Both the position numbers and the translations under genes were made by a program. From positions 16,242,370 through 16,306,369 of the forward strand of contig NC_045140.1 in NCBI RefSeq assembly GCF_008831285.2: 64,000 nucleotides of DNA, read 5' to 3'. The notes beneath the pieces were generated by a model, which was given only the letters and a program-made list of their open reading frames with translations, made no database searches and was not told the DNA's origin. The DNA comes from Nymphaea colorata (lineage: Eukaryota; Streptophyta; Magnoliopsida; Nymphaeales; Nymphaeaceae). Below are positions 1 through 13,500 of this stretch, piece by piece (the stretch's first letter is position 1; each line of letters starts with the position of its first letter).

Positions 1-3000
1 TCAATTCTTTTGTCCATTAGTTTTGGTTTTGAGTTTGTATAATTTATCTGTTTATTAGTAGGAAACGAAGGGTTTAATAATTGACTCATATTGTGATGTC
101 AGTTACAAGAAGCAGTAACTGAGACTCGGGTTGTAAACATATATCGATTCGCTAATAGTGATATTATATCTTGTCGAAGACTCTGTTAGAGGCCCTGCAT
201 CTATTGCTTTTCACGCGGCTGATGGTACCCATATTACAGTATTGGCACCATCTACTTAAATGCCCTGCGTCAAATTCCATGGTCACTGGGGCTACTTCCA
301 CAGAGAATGCAGAAAATTAAGGTTTCGATACCAAACCTTGGTTCTGGTGCTTCCAGGGAACGTGGGATTCCACGTTATCGCTCTTTTCCAAGCGGATATG
401 ATGCAGTCAATCGGATTAATTCATGGTCCTAGACATCAAAATCAGTCGGAGACGGGATAAAAGAAACGGAATTAACAACGAAACAATCTAAATTAACGAA
501 ATAGACAACGGAACTACAAAGCAATAAGCAATCAAAGAGGAAGCTAATGTTTCCAACGTGTCAAAACAGATGAATGGCTTATCCATTTACAAATGAGATA
601 TCTTACCAAAAACGAAAAAGAAAAAGAATAATAACCTAAAGTAATTATTTTTGATCTGACTGTTGAATATTAAGTTAAATAGCGATTTGATAAGAAAAAC
701 AAGAAATACAAATAAGATAACATTCTAAAAAACGTGAATTTTTACACGTTGATCCATGATCGATTTAGATTTTATATATTCAAAGAAAAATCCAGAAAAA
801 AAGAACTATCAGATCCCAGAAGAACTAATGGAACCAAAAAAGGCCTCATCTGCGCGTGGTTTGCGTTAGAACAATTCCCTTTCATAAAGCTCTTCAAGGC
901 GAAGATGAATTTCCAGATTGTCATGGGAAACCTCCCAAAGGTGGAACTCCATTAGCCCAATTCCGTAGAATGGTGGCTTTCCATCACATGACTTCGCTGA
1001 TTGAAGGCGGACGTGGTCAAGAAAACAATGTCCAGAATCTTTCTTCGTTTTTGCTTACCAAATTTAACTCCCGCTTATGATCGAGGGACACATCAATTCC
1101 TGTCTTAATTACTACCACTATGATTGGTAAATCCATTCTTAAACACCCTTATTCCTAGTCCATCGTTTTGTTGAATTACCGTGGTCTGTAGTGTTGTACG
1201 TAGCTAATGGGTTTATGGCGTCATGAGATTCCGTAATAAATTTGGAACAATGCTTGCTTGCCTTCCCAACCACGCGCTTGTGCTGTCAACAGCTGACGCT
1301 ATCTAAGTACCAACCCATAATTTTCTTATAGATGGGGAGACGTGGGCTTTTTTTTAAGTATTAGATGAATATTCCTGGCAGCTTTTGCAAGTCAACGATT
1401 CATGGTTGCTTTGAGGTTTAAGTTTAAGTGGACCTATAATACACTCTTTAACTCGAATGTCGGACCCTTATATATCAATGTAATCTTAAGACAAAAATTC
1501 AAAGCCCCTCTAAAGGCAGGCTGGTGCACCGACAAACAACATTGACTCCAATGAGCATTCACCCCTATGCATAATGCTGAAGAAACAGTCGGTAAGAGGT
1601 GGGAGATCCCAAGTCTCCAAGTTGCCGGCGGCAACGACTGAAAAGACACCTTAGCTGGTTGCTTTTGACGTAGCTGGTTGGGTCGTCAGCGCCTGGCATA
1701 TCTCTTTCGTTTTTTTTTTTTACTTGACATAAGAGCCTGTGGATATTGAAATTAAACTCCATAGTCTTATACCCACCCAATAAATTGAATTTAGAAAGAA
1801 AAGAAAAAAAGAACAAGTGAATCTTCGAGGAGTCATGCCATGTCAACCTTACTGAATTCACATAGCAAAGCGCCTTTAAGCGAAGGAGCCCTGGGTTCAA
1901 TAGCCAAAGTAGATTTTCTAACGCTAGATGGTGTAAGCCTGCCTAAACTCAGGGTGCCGAGCCTGAAAGGAGATGGGCATAGTTTTTGATCAACGGTCGT
2001 TATTTCAACTCTACATATATCAGCTCTATATACACGCTGAAACATGTATAAGGGAACATTGTCTACTCGCGCATGCACTTATGCAGTGCTGAACTGTGGG
2101 GACAAACGAAAAACAGAGCTTCAGCTCTTTTCCGAACAGTAGGATATACTCCTTTTCACTTGAAAATAAAAAGGGTCCTTTGTCTATTTTTTTTCCCCCT
2201 CAAATCATCTGCAAGGAAGACGGGTTCAAATTGATCCTTGAAGTTCTATTCGATCATGCTGCTTTTCATTCAATAAAATGACACCAGCGGGCCTGAAAGA
2301 AAGAAAGCAATAAGTTACCCAGATGGAATGACTCAAAGTCCACTTGCTTGTCATCGGCCATGGTGTGAGTGGGTTTCAACTTAATTGACAAAAGGGAGGA
2401 GCTTGCGTTGGAAGTGCAAATGTCGGGAATGAGTTTGTCACACAACAAGCAATGCATGAACGTGTCAATTACCCTAGAAATCAGAACGAATTTGAGGATG
2501 ATTCTTTATTCACTTAACTAATACGATAGGAACCAAGTTAGTTAAATAGAAGAAAGCTCATATTTGAATTGATGGCTGTTATTTATTTTCACGACGCTAT
2601 AATTTGTGTCAGAACAAGTTTCTTTTTCTTTTTTTTTCCTTTCCTTTAAATTAGATTTGACGTCAAAACTAATCTTCTAACATGGGTTTTAACTTCTTCC
2701 GGTTGGATAATTAATCCTTCACGGTACGAACAAATCAAAGCGAACCTCTTTTATTTTTCATTTCGATATCGTTTGCTTTGCCAGGCGTCGTGCACATGGA
2801 GGCATGTGCCGTCAATGATCGCAATTCATGGCATTAAGGTGAACCCTTCGCGTCACATTCCAACTTGGATTTCAAACATTTGAGATCACCTTTATTTAGA
2901 CACAAGTGACATTCATGGTGATAATAAACCTTGCATCTCCTGTTTGTAGTAGAAAAGGAATAATGTTTATAGGAATCAAACTGACGATCAAACTTTACTA

Positions 3001-5600
3001 TGCCCATTGAAATATGGGGACACTTACTCACGGTCCACACTAGTTTTTCTCTGATTTTCTTTTAACGTCAATTAAACATATATAATGTTCACCAATTTGT
3101 TTTTCTAAAAGACATTAACTTTGACAATTTTGAAACTGATAAGAAAAATGTTCCTGTTGCATTGAAGATTTGCATTAAAGACTTGTCGCATTGGAAATTA
3201 GTAGCAAGCAAATCAAATTAATTTTGATCTAGAACGCGTTTGGGTGACACCTGCAAACATTTTTTTTATCACCAAAAAACAAAGTTTTAGAAACTAATTG
3301 AAAAAGCCAAGTAGTTTTTTCACAAAACTAAGATATCGTCCAAACACAACCTTACGACAAAATGTCGCAAACACGTTCTCTCTAAATCCAACGGCCTTCG
3401 TTCATATTCCCACCTACGTTGAATTCAGATCTGGGTCCGGACGAGCCACGGTTCCGCCTCTATTGGATCCGTTTGCCTGAGGAAAGCAATCGCACCAGCG
3501 ACCCGAGTCTCGAAAGCAACGGTTACCACAAAACCGCCCAGGACAAAAGTGCCCTTGCTCCAAACACGGCCACACGCCAGGACGCTTCCTCAGAGGGCGA
3601 GGACGTTCGCGTGACTTTGGTCAGTCTCGAAGGGCGATATCGTCAGTACAAAAATTGCATGAGGCCCGCCCAACTCGTCCGGTGCCGCGGCGGTCCTCCT
3701 CCTTAACATCCCCATTTGTAGTAATAGTTCTCAAATTCTGGAAAAAAAAAGAATAAATCTAGAATTTTCTTAAAAAAATAAAAATCTCCAAAAAAACTTC
3801 GAATTCGTGGACGGCAGCAGGCATTTCGCTTGATTGAATTGCAAAATGTTTCGGTAATTCGAAAAATTAAACTGCTTTTGGAATTTGTGGGCATGGTCCA
3901 GGATTTTCCAACAACCCAAAATGTTGTTGTCACGAATTTCATTTTCAGGAAACGTGTTCGTTTTAAGTTTTTCTTCTTCCTTTCGTGTTTTCGACATCTA
4001 GGGGAAACATCATCATGCAACAGGAAGGGTGCTCCTATTAGCTCGATTTCTCAACACAAAACGATATTTCTTAAATAATTAATTGTTGAACCATGACGTA
4101 GTTTCCACTTGTCTTTGCTAAGTACAAGTGTGAAACAGCTGACACAAAACAATACGTGGGGCAGATGATGATTTACATTTAAAACGAGTCTATGAATGTT
4201 ATTGCGCATGATATACAACAGTGATCAAACAAATAATTGGAGAGTTTAGATGGTATTTTATGAAAACCAAGTTTTTGCATTTGCGAGATAAAACAAAGTT
4301 TCTCATGTTTGGAAAACCCCTTCCGTCGAAACAAATTCTTTCAAACTCAATTTCAACACATAAAAACATGTTTTCATGCTGTTTTAACAAGAGAAGTTTT
4401 GGAGTTCGATAGAATATGGCTACCATCCTAGCCATTCAGTTTCTTATCCAGCTCTACTTTCTTCCTTTTTGGATGAAGTAGGCTTGGGAATACCAGCTCC
4501 AGCACAAGATAAGATTTCGTATTGAAGAAAGTAAGACACTTATAGTCTCCTCAATATGTTTGTGTGATGAATGAATGTATGGCAAGCGTGAGATTAGTGG
4601 TTACGAGTCCTAAAAGCAAGTTCCAACCACCGAACATACGCTTACCAGAAAAGCAAGGAGCTCCAATCTCATGCTCTCTAAATATAACACCTCTTGGGAT
4701 ATGTGGCACCCTATTGTTCTAGTGGGTTGTGTACGTCTTAAAAAAAAGTCTACCAAAGTTCGAAAGTCTGAAACAAGGCATCCGTCCATCAATTGCCGTG
4801 GCGAGAAGCTTTCACGACACTCAAAAAGGAGAGCGACCCGAGACTTTTTTACACCAACCACGAGTTGAAAACATAAACACGGGGTACACGCCACATGACA
4901 TTTTGAGCCGCCGAGTTTTCGGATCTTTGCTTCTTCCTCAGGGACGCGTTTGGACGGCAGGACATTCTTCACTTCGGGTGGAGAATGTCTGCGATGTGGT
5001 ACGCCCCTTTACACTGGACAAGTTGTCTAACTTCTCCGTGAAAAGGGAGGAGGAGGAGGAGGAGGCTGGAAGGGATTATTCCACGAGACTTGTCCCTTTT
5101 ATTACGCTACTCAAACACGGTGTCAGAGAAGATGAGAAAATCCTTTCCTTTCCTTTTTTTGTCGATGACTTGAGTTATTATTCATGTTAGACCAATTCAA
5201 GTAGAAAAGGAGTTCCACTTCCATTACTTACTTACCCAAAGTGGGCAGTTTTAGGAACACCTAGCCTTTAGCATAACCGGCTCCCATTCTATATTATTAC
5301 ATCTACCCACTGCTTACGTTACATGTGTGCTGATAGGTTCCGTTGTTTTTACTTAAAATAACACTTTTGCCCTTCAGTAGAGCTCCTTCTCTCTCTTGTG
5401 TAAATAACTCCAATTCTTCAAGGGCATCAGAGTCAATTTCAGAGGACAGACGTCAAACCGAGTGAGTAAAATCGCAAAATGTGGCGGCCAATTGTCAAAG
5501 ACTAAAATGCTAGACCGTTTTCTGTAAATTGCGCGAATAAGAAGATGAACGAAGAAAAGAAAAAACATCCTCCCGTCAACAAGACTCCGCTCTCGCTCCC
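1..5600. other. Gene-poor spacer, no supported gene
   Basis: This AT-rich stretch carries only short ORFs with no recognisable domain and no consistent splice structure. A slightly GC-richer block at about 3410-3710 has a 95-codon ORF that I could not relate to any family. Homopolymer A and T tracts are common. Nothing here is annotated as a gene; old transposon remnants are likely but cannot be identified by eye. Confidence 0.5.
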
Positions 5601-5731
5601 TTCCGCTTCCTTCTTACCGAAAACCTCCGCTCAAAAGCTTCCGCCATCGCTCTCACCAAAACCCTAAATTCCTCCTTCCCTCACTCCTTTCTCCCCGCGG
5701 AGTCTGAGACCAGGAAGCGAGGCGAAGCGCC

Positions 5732-6429
5732 ATGGCGGATCTCAACAGCCACAAGCGCAAATGGGACGACTCGCTCGACGCCACCAATGCCACCTCCAAC
5801 ATCTATGCGAGGCTCATCGGAATGATGCCCGCAGCCTCGCCCGCGTCCGTGACGGCCGCGGTTCCGCCGACTGTCGCTGGGAAGAACAACAGCCTGGCGA
5901 GCTTCTCGGTGATGGACGACCTGGCGGCGTCCGTCGTCCCGCAGGTGACCGTCGTCATGGACGGCCGGTCCATCTGCCAACGCATCGACCTCCACCGCCT
6001 CGGGAGCTACGAGAGCTTCGCTCGCGCGCTCCGCCGGATGTTCGTCGACGACGACGTCTCCTCGCGGCCGGCGCCCGAGTCCGACGCCGACTGCACCCTC
6101 GCCAACGCCATCCCGGGCTACATGATCGCCTTCGAGGACATTGAGAACGACCTCCTCCTCGTCGGAGACCTCGATTGGAGGTAATGCTGTACGCAATCTT
6201 CCTCCTTCATTCTCCTTCATTGCATTGCGGAGCCGTGAAAGTTTCTTTCTTTCTCGCTCTCTCCCCCCGATAGGAGAAGGAAAAAAAGAAAAAAAAAAAA
6301 AAAAAAAAAAACAGATGTGGAATTCACGCCTGGTTGTGATTCTTTGATTGTTTTCTTCGTAGGGACTTCGTGCGAGAGGCGAGGCGAATCAGAATCTTGC
6401 CGGCGAAGAAGAACACTCAGAAGTTCTAG
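5732..6429 (+). CDS. IAA33-type non-canonical Aux/IAA protein, two exons
   Basis: Exons are 5732-6180 and 6363-6429; the intron is 6181-6362 (GT...AG, splitting an Arg codon), giving 171 aa. The C-terminal half (about residues 70-168) is the PB1-type Aux/IAA domain III/IV, which mediates binding to ARF transcription factors and other Aux/IAAs in the nucleus. Diagnostic stretches are VVMDGRSICQRIDL, NAIPGYMIAFEDIENDLLL and, spanning the junction, DLDWRDFVR. These match the IAA33 clade better than canonical Aux/IAAs. As in IAA33, no LxLxL repression motif and no GWPPV degron are present. The first strand of the PB1 fold lacks the usual Lys (VTVVMDG), while the acidic OPCA-like face is retained. 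The ATG at 5732 lies in a good context after a pyrimidine-rich leader. The first exon is strongly GC-rich. Family assignment is secure; expression is unknown. Confidence 0.92.
6285..6311. repeat. Poly-A tract inside the IAA33 intron
   Basis: A run of roughly 25 A with a few G sits in the single intron of the IAA33-type gene. It is simple sequence. Confidence 0.8.
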
Positions 6430-7609
6430 AGACATGCGGGGGGCAGGAAAGATTCCAAGATTCCGAAAATTCTTAGGCAATTGGGGTTGGAAACAAACAA
6501 GCTAGAGGAGAAAATCGAAATTTCAAAGCTTTATTTTCTTTGTTCTCTCTTTTTCCATTTCCTTCTGTTTGGGTTCTCTGCTGGTGAATTCTACCTCCTG
6601 TAATTTCCCTCTTCCCTTGGCATGAAGAAGTCAAGTAAGTCCTCTCTTCTGTCTCCACTTGAAATTCTTTTTAGGGTTTCCGAATTCTTACTTCTCTTTT
6701 CCCTTCTTTTTCTCCTGCTTGTAACGGCAAACATAGATTAGACCTGAAAAATAGCCTTGAGGAAAGTCGCAGAAATTAGACAAAATAAAAGAGAGGGAGA
6801 AAAAAAAAAAAACATTCTGCAGACGACACGATCAGGCCAATGAGATCGGATCTCGGCCGTCCGTTCGCCAGTCCGTTTCGATGCATGTGCGGGGCACCGA
6901 CAACCTGGCGGGGTGGGTGGTTTTCGCGGGAAGCCTTTTACCGGAATGCCCCTATTTTTGCGCATTAGATTCCCACGAGCGAAGCCTCGTCGAAATTGTA
7001 GGGGCAGTCGCGTCATTAGGCTCACGTCCGATTTGCTGTTTGTTGATGAAGCCCGAGAGGCATTTATTGCCTGCTTATCTCAAGGAGATTAAAGTAAAAC
7101 CACTTGATGACGTGCGTAATCAATGCTGCCTAACTCCCTTTCTTTGGGTCGTGCCTGGTTTTAACCTTTTTAACCGGCACCCATTAAATGCCTGATTTAC
7201 CCTTAAAAGTGATGCCGTGGTGATCGGGGCACGACCGTAATTTCGAGGGCCGGGCAGCGGTATTTCCGACCGTAGCCGTTACGAAATTTGTTTTTTCAAA
7301 AAAACATACACCGACAAAAAGAGGAATTGTTGCTTCTGCGATAAGATTAGTGCACGTGTGGTTGCAAGCTGAGGGGGGAAAATAACGGAAGAGGTGACGT
7401 ACGCCGGCACGAAGTCCCACCCATTTACGGGATTACCCCTATGACTTAAAATTTTGACGAAGAAACAGGAAGGGAGCGGCTTTTCCCCCGCCATTATTCC
7501 CCATCGTCGGCATTTATCCGCCTACTTGAGCGTCTTTCTGTTTTGCCCTGGCGCCGGGGGTTGTTGCATGCCAGCTAACTTGTAACTAACTTTTAAAAAC
7601 CAGAACAAA

Positions 7610-7652
7610 CTCTCGCTCTCGCTTTCGCTCTCGCTCTCGCTCTCGCTCTCGC
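7610..7652. repeat. CTCGCT-type hexanucleotide repeat
   Basis: About seven tandem copies of a CTCGCT unit, one with a T variant, are visible in the sequence. Confidence 0.85.
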
Positions 7653-10389
7653 CTTTGAGTGGTGAGTATTGAGTAGCACTCAGCTTGGAAGCACTTTAAC
7701 ATCCAAGTCTTAGCATAGTTTTCTTTTACCTCCGCGGTGTACCTTGCTTGTGCTTCAACCTACTTCATCCTATTACAAAATAGCAACAGTAGACGTGGAA
7801 CCACCACTGAAGATGTGTAGTATTTGATGCCATCAGCTGGACCAGCTATGCTATCCTATGCTATGCTTATCAAAGCTATTGCTACATTATTGCTTAAAAT
7901 CAAGTTCTTAACTTAGATTTTGCATTATTAGGTTCAACTGCTACCGGCACCGAGAAAAAGGCGTTCATCTCTCTTCGTGCGAACAGCACGAAGTGACGGG
8001 CATTTATACTTCCCATCATTTTGATTCTTGTATCAAAGCAAACCAAGGTTATATACGGTTTTGATTTTTTACTTGCATAACTCACAAACTGACTCAACAT
8101 ATATATGGTCATTTAAGTGCATAAAGCACGTGGACCCACCTTGCCTCCTTGATACAAGGATCTGCTTTGGCTAATGCGAGAGGTAGGCCTCCCACCCACC
8201 TGGCAGCCATGGCCGGCTCCACCCCGGCGCTCTCCCTCCCTTTGACAGACCCGCCGTTTAAACTTGTTTCGATTTGAAAAAACCAAGGACGTTTCTATTA
8301 ACAAAATGTAGCAAAAGTTGGACGCCAGATTGGTCAATCTAACGAGAAGTAAAATTATTTATTTCTTTGTCACTTCAACCAATGGATTTGGGTGTTCTTT
8401 CCCTATTGCTAGAAAATCTGACGCCTGGCAGTATCGAGCTCCTGATCTTCAAGTTTTTAATGTTCAATTCCCTGGCCGAGCATTCTGACTTCTTTACTGT
8501 GTGACTGGGAAGACATGTTAATGACTCAAGCTAGTTGACAAGCCAAGCCATGGCTAAAGCTGGTTTCCGAGCTCATCATGCCAATGGACGCGAACCCCTC
8601 TCTTTCTCTCTCTATACCTGTCTGCATGGGTATGGGTAGCCAGAAAAGTACCTGCACCAACTGGGGAGCGTACGATTGGAGTTAATGGCTTCTTTTGGCA
8701 GTGCCTGTGCTTCTACTCCGGCAGTACAGAGATTTTTTGTGTTTTATTTCTGCTGCCCTATTATTCTCTCTCTTTTTGCCTTCCCACTTCCTCTCTCTCC
8801 CCCCCCCCCCTCGAGCCTACGTACAAACGTCATAAATCAGTCCCTGTCTCGGCGATAACGACGACTGCGCGACACTGCACATGGTGGTTGTTCCAAATGA
8901 AGCAACGAGCAATAAAAGCATCCCCTCCCACCACACCATCATCTCTACCTCTACGGAAATTAAACGGCGCCATTAGCCTCTCCCCATTTGCTCTGCCAAG
9001 AAAACGCCACTCGCAATTCACCGGAAACCACACCCCAGAGGTTAGAAATATTTTGTTGTTACATCTTCCGCCTTTCAGGTTTTCATGATTCTTATTCAAC
9101 AATTAATTTACTACCACATTCGCCGTAGTACGCACGAGGAGCGAACGAACCGAATTGGCCTCATTCATGAACACTCCTCCTCCCGTAGATAGTGAATGTA
9201 GATATATAAATTGGTTGTGGATGGACAGAAGAACGTGAAAAACAATTAAAAACCAAAATAACATTAAAATATTCTTAAAAATGAATAAAAAAAAACGGTA
9301 GTATAGTACCCTGGTTAGCGGTTACTGAACTGTACGAGAAATACGAAGCATAACTTTCAGGTGGCGAAGAAAGACTCGCCGAGAAGCCGACGCCGGCGGT
9401 TTGCGTGCCGCTTGGGGATAGCGCCAAAACTTCGAGATTTGACTGGAAAAAGAAAAATCGGAGGCCGTAAGAGTAATTTGGCACAGAACAGGGCGCACCC
9501 GATGATCCGGAGCAGCACACGTGGGTGGAGAATGGATGACATGACAAGTAGTAGCGGGGGCGGGGATGTCGCTCTCCGTCTCGGGCTTCCAACCTCCTCA
9601 CGTCAACCTCACGCCAAACCGCCCACCCTACTTTTTTTACTTGCTTAGATTACCACTTTCTCCTCCCAAATCATCACATTTTCCGTTCGACATAATAGAA
9701 ATCCGGCCGGCGAGTCGGCCGGGAAAGCATGGACGTAATCGTTCCACCGTGCACCCCAACCAAAAAAGTAGGGAGTCTTGGTCCACCTTGTGGATCCAAG
9801 AAACTTTATTACAGTTTGGTTTGTTTTGTCTGCCAGCAGGTTGGGGATCGAAATATAAAACGGACTGACCATCAACATAAAAGAAGTCTGCCCAATGGTA
9901 CGCAGGCAGCAACTCAACTCCTCCCCCGACCACTCCTTTCACCTAGCTTTGCCTAGCAGCAAGGACCCACGAAGCTCTGAGTTGGAGCTTTCAATTGGAA
10001 CGCCAATTAATAAAGGTTGGGTAGAGTTGTCTATCATCATTATTATTAGCATTAGTCACTATTACCACTGTCGTTATTATTGTATCTGCTTCCATCCAAA
10101 TCTCTGCACCTCATTCACTCCACACAGGCAAATGTAGCTTCCTGTTTCCTTGATCAATCACCCCCCAATAAAAACAGAGGGAGGAAAGGACCAAAATGCC
10201 TCACTAACTTGCATCAGTCATCGTCACAATCGTTCACTCATTTTGGAGGATTTTTAGTTGAATGATCGATGCCCGAGAAGAAAAACAAAAGGAAAAATTA
10301 ACCTTAAATAACCAAATTCCAACTCTTGTTTGTTTTCTTCCTTCTCAGGAACATATGAGATGTACCTGATCGGCCGGCAACGAGTGATC

Positions 10390-10403
10390 GGGGGGGGGGG
10401 GGG
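10390..10403. repeat. Poly-G run of 14
   Basis: An uninterrupted run of 14 G, which could form a G-quadruplex. No associated gene feature is evident. Confidence 0.85.
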
Positions 10404-10509
10404 TTTCTATTGAGGGCTTCAGACCAATAATCGAGGTTGGCGATCCACCTAATTTAACATCTAGCTATCTCACACTAACTCCCCACATTAAATCTTTTCG
10501 TGCAACTGT

Positions 10510-13500
10510 CACGCAAATTGAAGGCATCATGATGGCTCGTGGCTACTGTTTCTCCGTAGAAGATGGAGCTGTATCCGGTTGAGCGTAGACCAGCCTAGAC
10601 GACTAAACATAACAAAATTATGATATTCAGATCTCGGCCACAGCCTCCATGCATAGAAGCACACATGCATGCACGCACGTGTGTGCGTGGGAGGTTGAGA
10701 GAGGGAGAGAAAGACAGCACACCCCAAGCTGAGTCTCCGCATCAATAGAACTAGTAGTCAATTTCATCTTACGTAGGCAAGGCATGACGGGGAGCCAAAA
10801 TTTAATGTCAGCCTGAGCATTTTGCAAGTGGCTTTACGCAGTCCCACCTACAACATCCTATTTCCTCTTGTAAGCACATTAGCAGAGCAAATCCGTGAGG
10901 AATAAACGGCCGACATCTTCCAGAATTGGCTTGCCAATCATCATCGCAATAATTCACTCGACGTCAAGATTCCTGAATTTGGCAGAAGAAATGCGCAGTG
11001 CAGTCCCCAACCACAAGAATTGAATAATTTATGAAATCTGAAGGAAAATAGTTAAAATACCATCAATTTAACAGAGTGTGTGTGCCCCAAGTTCTTAATT
11101 CCACAAGAAGGCAATGCACTGTAACTCACGTAAGGCCTAGTTGTTCCTACCCTTGACCATCTGGAAATGGAAGCCAGCCAAACAGTTGGCTGAAAGTCCA
11201 GCAGTCTGGTTGAAATTTGGTGTGCTTCGTTGCCGAGTATGGTGGATAAAGCATGATCTGGAACCATAACCACTGATATGCACAAAGAAAATTGTTGCCA
11301 GCAAATGCAGCCCAACGATGGACAGAGCAGTGCACACAGGCTGATGCTGTAAAAACAACAAAAGTAATCAGCACCCTTTGAGTTGCGAGGCCTGATCTCA
11401 AGCTTCTAGATGATGACTTGCTTATGGAACCAATAACATGGTTCACGCAATTGAGAATATTCAACCTGGACGAACAAATGACAAGTAACTTACCTGAAAG
11501 TGACAACGAGCGTCTGATACGAGTGTTTGTTGTGGGGGTTCCGAGAATACCACTTCATTCTGCTATGGGCTTCAGTGTGCATACACAGGGTCAACCAGCT
11601 AGTGGTTGAGGAACCTTGCCCGTAGATGGAGAGTAAAAATGAGTTTCGAGGCTCCGGCATTCATGGCTACATCCATTTTGAAGAGTCTGGTAAAGATAAT
11701 CCTCATAATCTTATAAGACTTTGCTACCACCTTAGATTAACAAAACTTTCTACTTATCGTTTCAAGGCGAAAGCATGAATCAGCTAGCAGTAGAACTTAG
11801 AACAAACCATGAGAAGAAGGCCAGCCAAATATCCTCAGATTGAAAGTTACCTTAGATCAGCGATACAGGAGAACCAAAGACATTGAAGCCTTTAAATATG
11901 CAGTTCGACATTGAACATTTTTATTATAAACGTTTTGGCATATCATCTAACTGTCCTTTTAATGCATGCGGTGGTCGCAATTTGTTGTCTTAATCTCTGC
12001 GTTAATTTTGAGGCCAATGTGTTAAATGCAAGTGCACACACATAAAATGTTCAATACAAACCAATCTATGCAGCCTTCAGATATATTGACTTACCTTGGC
12101 GGTATTCCTGTGTTCGAATTAAGAAAACAGAATAATTACTACACCTGGGTCAGCAGAGAATAGGCAGAAAGCAGGGGAGTGAGAACCAATGGTATTCAAA
12201 TTACTTACACCAGTATTCTTAGCATAGGTAACTCCTGGTGAGGTACCTTCAAACACTATTACCGTTTCTGCAGTTCGAAGCTGATCCATGATTTGTTCCA
12301 ACCAATTAATAGTAGGTTATACGTTCACCTCAAACTCAAGAAGAGTATTAAAGGAATGAGTCATACAAACAATACGATTGCAATTTTTTTTTTTCGAAAC
12401 AAAGGATGGGGGCCTCCCACGGCAGGTCTGCAGCGGAATCATACAAACTTTAGAACACTGAGATTTAATGACATAACACGACCATGATATTAATGAAGGG
12501 TATGATAATATGATAATCATGACACAATAATTTGGTCACTCGAACGCATAAGACGACAATAATCTTGAAGAAGGGTAACGCCCCAAATATTCTATCAGCC
12601 ACAAGAAATATATCTGGGGATGGTTTTCCTTGTTTTACTTCTGGATCATCATCAACAACCACATGATACATCATAGAAAAAGTCCCAACTTTCACGAACA
12701 TCTGTTGTCTTTACGTCAAAATGCCAGTCTGTGTGAATTGCAGACCGACAGCTGGGAGTTTATTTTAGACACTGGAAACATTCCCAGTAGTGGAACAAAA
12801 AAAAAAAAAAAACACAGTTGAGATAGTTTTCTAATTTAGCAGGTCAAAAGTAATTTATGCTCACAGACAGGGAGATCATCCATGTAAACGCGTCGGAGAA
12901 CATGAACATATTATGCCAACATATGTAAGTGTACACCTTCAAAGCTAAAACAAGAAAGAAGTTTGTACCTTGTCGTCACACACAGAGAGGCATTCCGTTT
13001 GCATAAAAATGATTGACCAAATGCTTGAATCAGAAGAAAAGCAAATGAAACAAATATTTTGATTTAAGATAAATTGTCATCGGTTGCTGATTTTAGGGGA
13101 TTAGCCATTGCCATTGGCAACTACAAAAGGTTCCAGGAGGAGGTTTGAGAAGCCACATTATTGTACATGCTGAGACAAGTCAGAGGCCGTCTATGCGATT
13201 GTATCAAATGGGAAATGAGGCAACTTCTTGTTCTTTTTCCTTTCTTTGAATAATTTGATATCACATTTGTAGCTCTTCATTTTCCCAGTAAGGGTAAATG
13301 AGCGATCTCAGGTGATAAAACAGAAGACTGGACCATTCAACCACCTCCTGCACCCTGAGTTTTCCCAGGGTGTGTGCTTGTTCTCGGAGGGCACAGTGAT
13401 TGGACTCACTCTTGCTTTTTACTTCTCAAAGAAAAGTTTATTACTTGCTCAGGCACATGGAGAGCTGCTTGTCATTGAAAGGACAAGCACAAGTAATGAA

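Larger units (their letters stand above)
6430..10500. other. Intergenic spacer with simple repeats
   Basis: Between the IAA33-type gene and the duplicated phosphatase region I see no convincing gene. It holds a hexamer-like CTCGCT repeat (about 7610-7652), a C run near 8803, several short GC-richer patches (6.8-7.6 kb and 9.36-9.75 kb) with unsupported ORFs on both strands, and a 14-G run at 10390-10403. The 5-prime part contains the 3-prime untranslated region of the IAA33-type gene. Confidence 0.5.

Noticed and set aside
3298-3706. Possible gene in a GC-richer block
   Set aside because: The 95-codon frame shows no recognisable motif and lacks supporting context on either strand.
9275-9948. 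Overlapping ORFs of 90-108 codons in a GC-richer patch
   Set aside because: Both strands are open, no domain or splice pattern is visible, and composition alone explains them.
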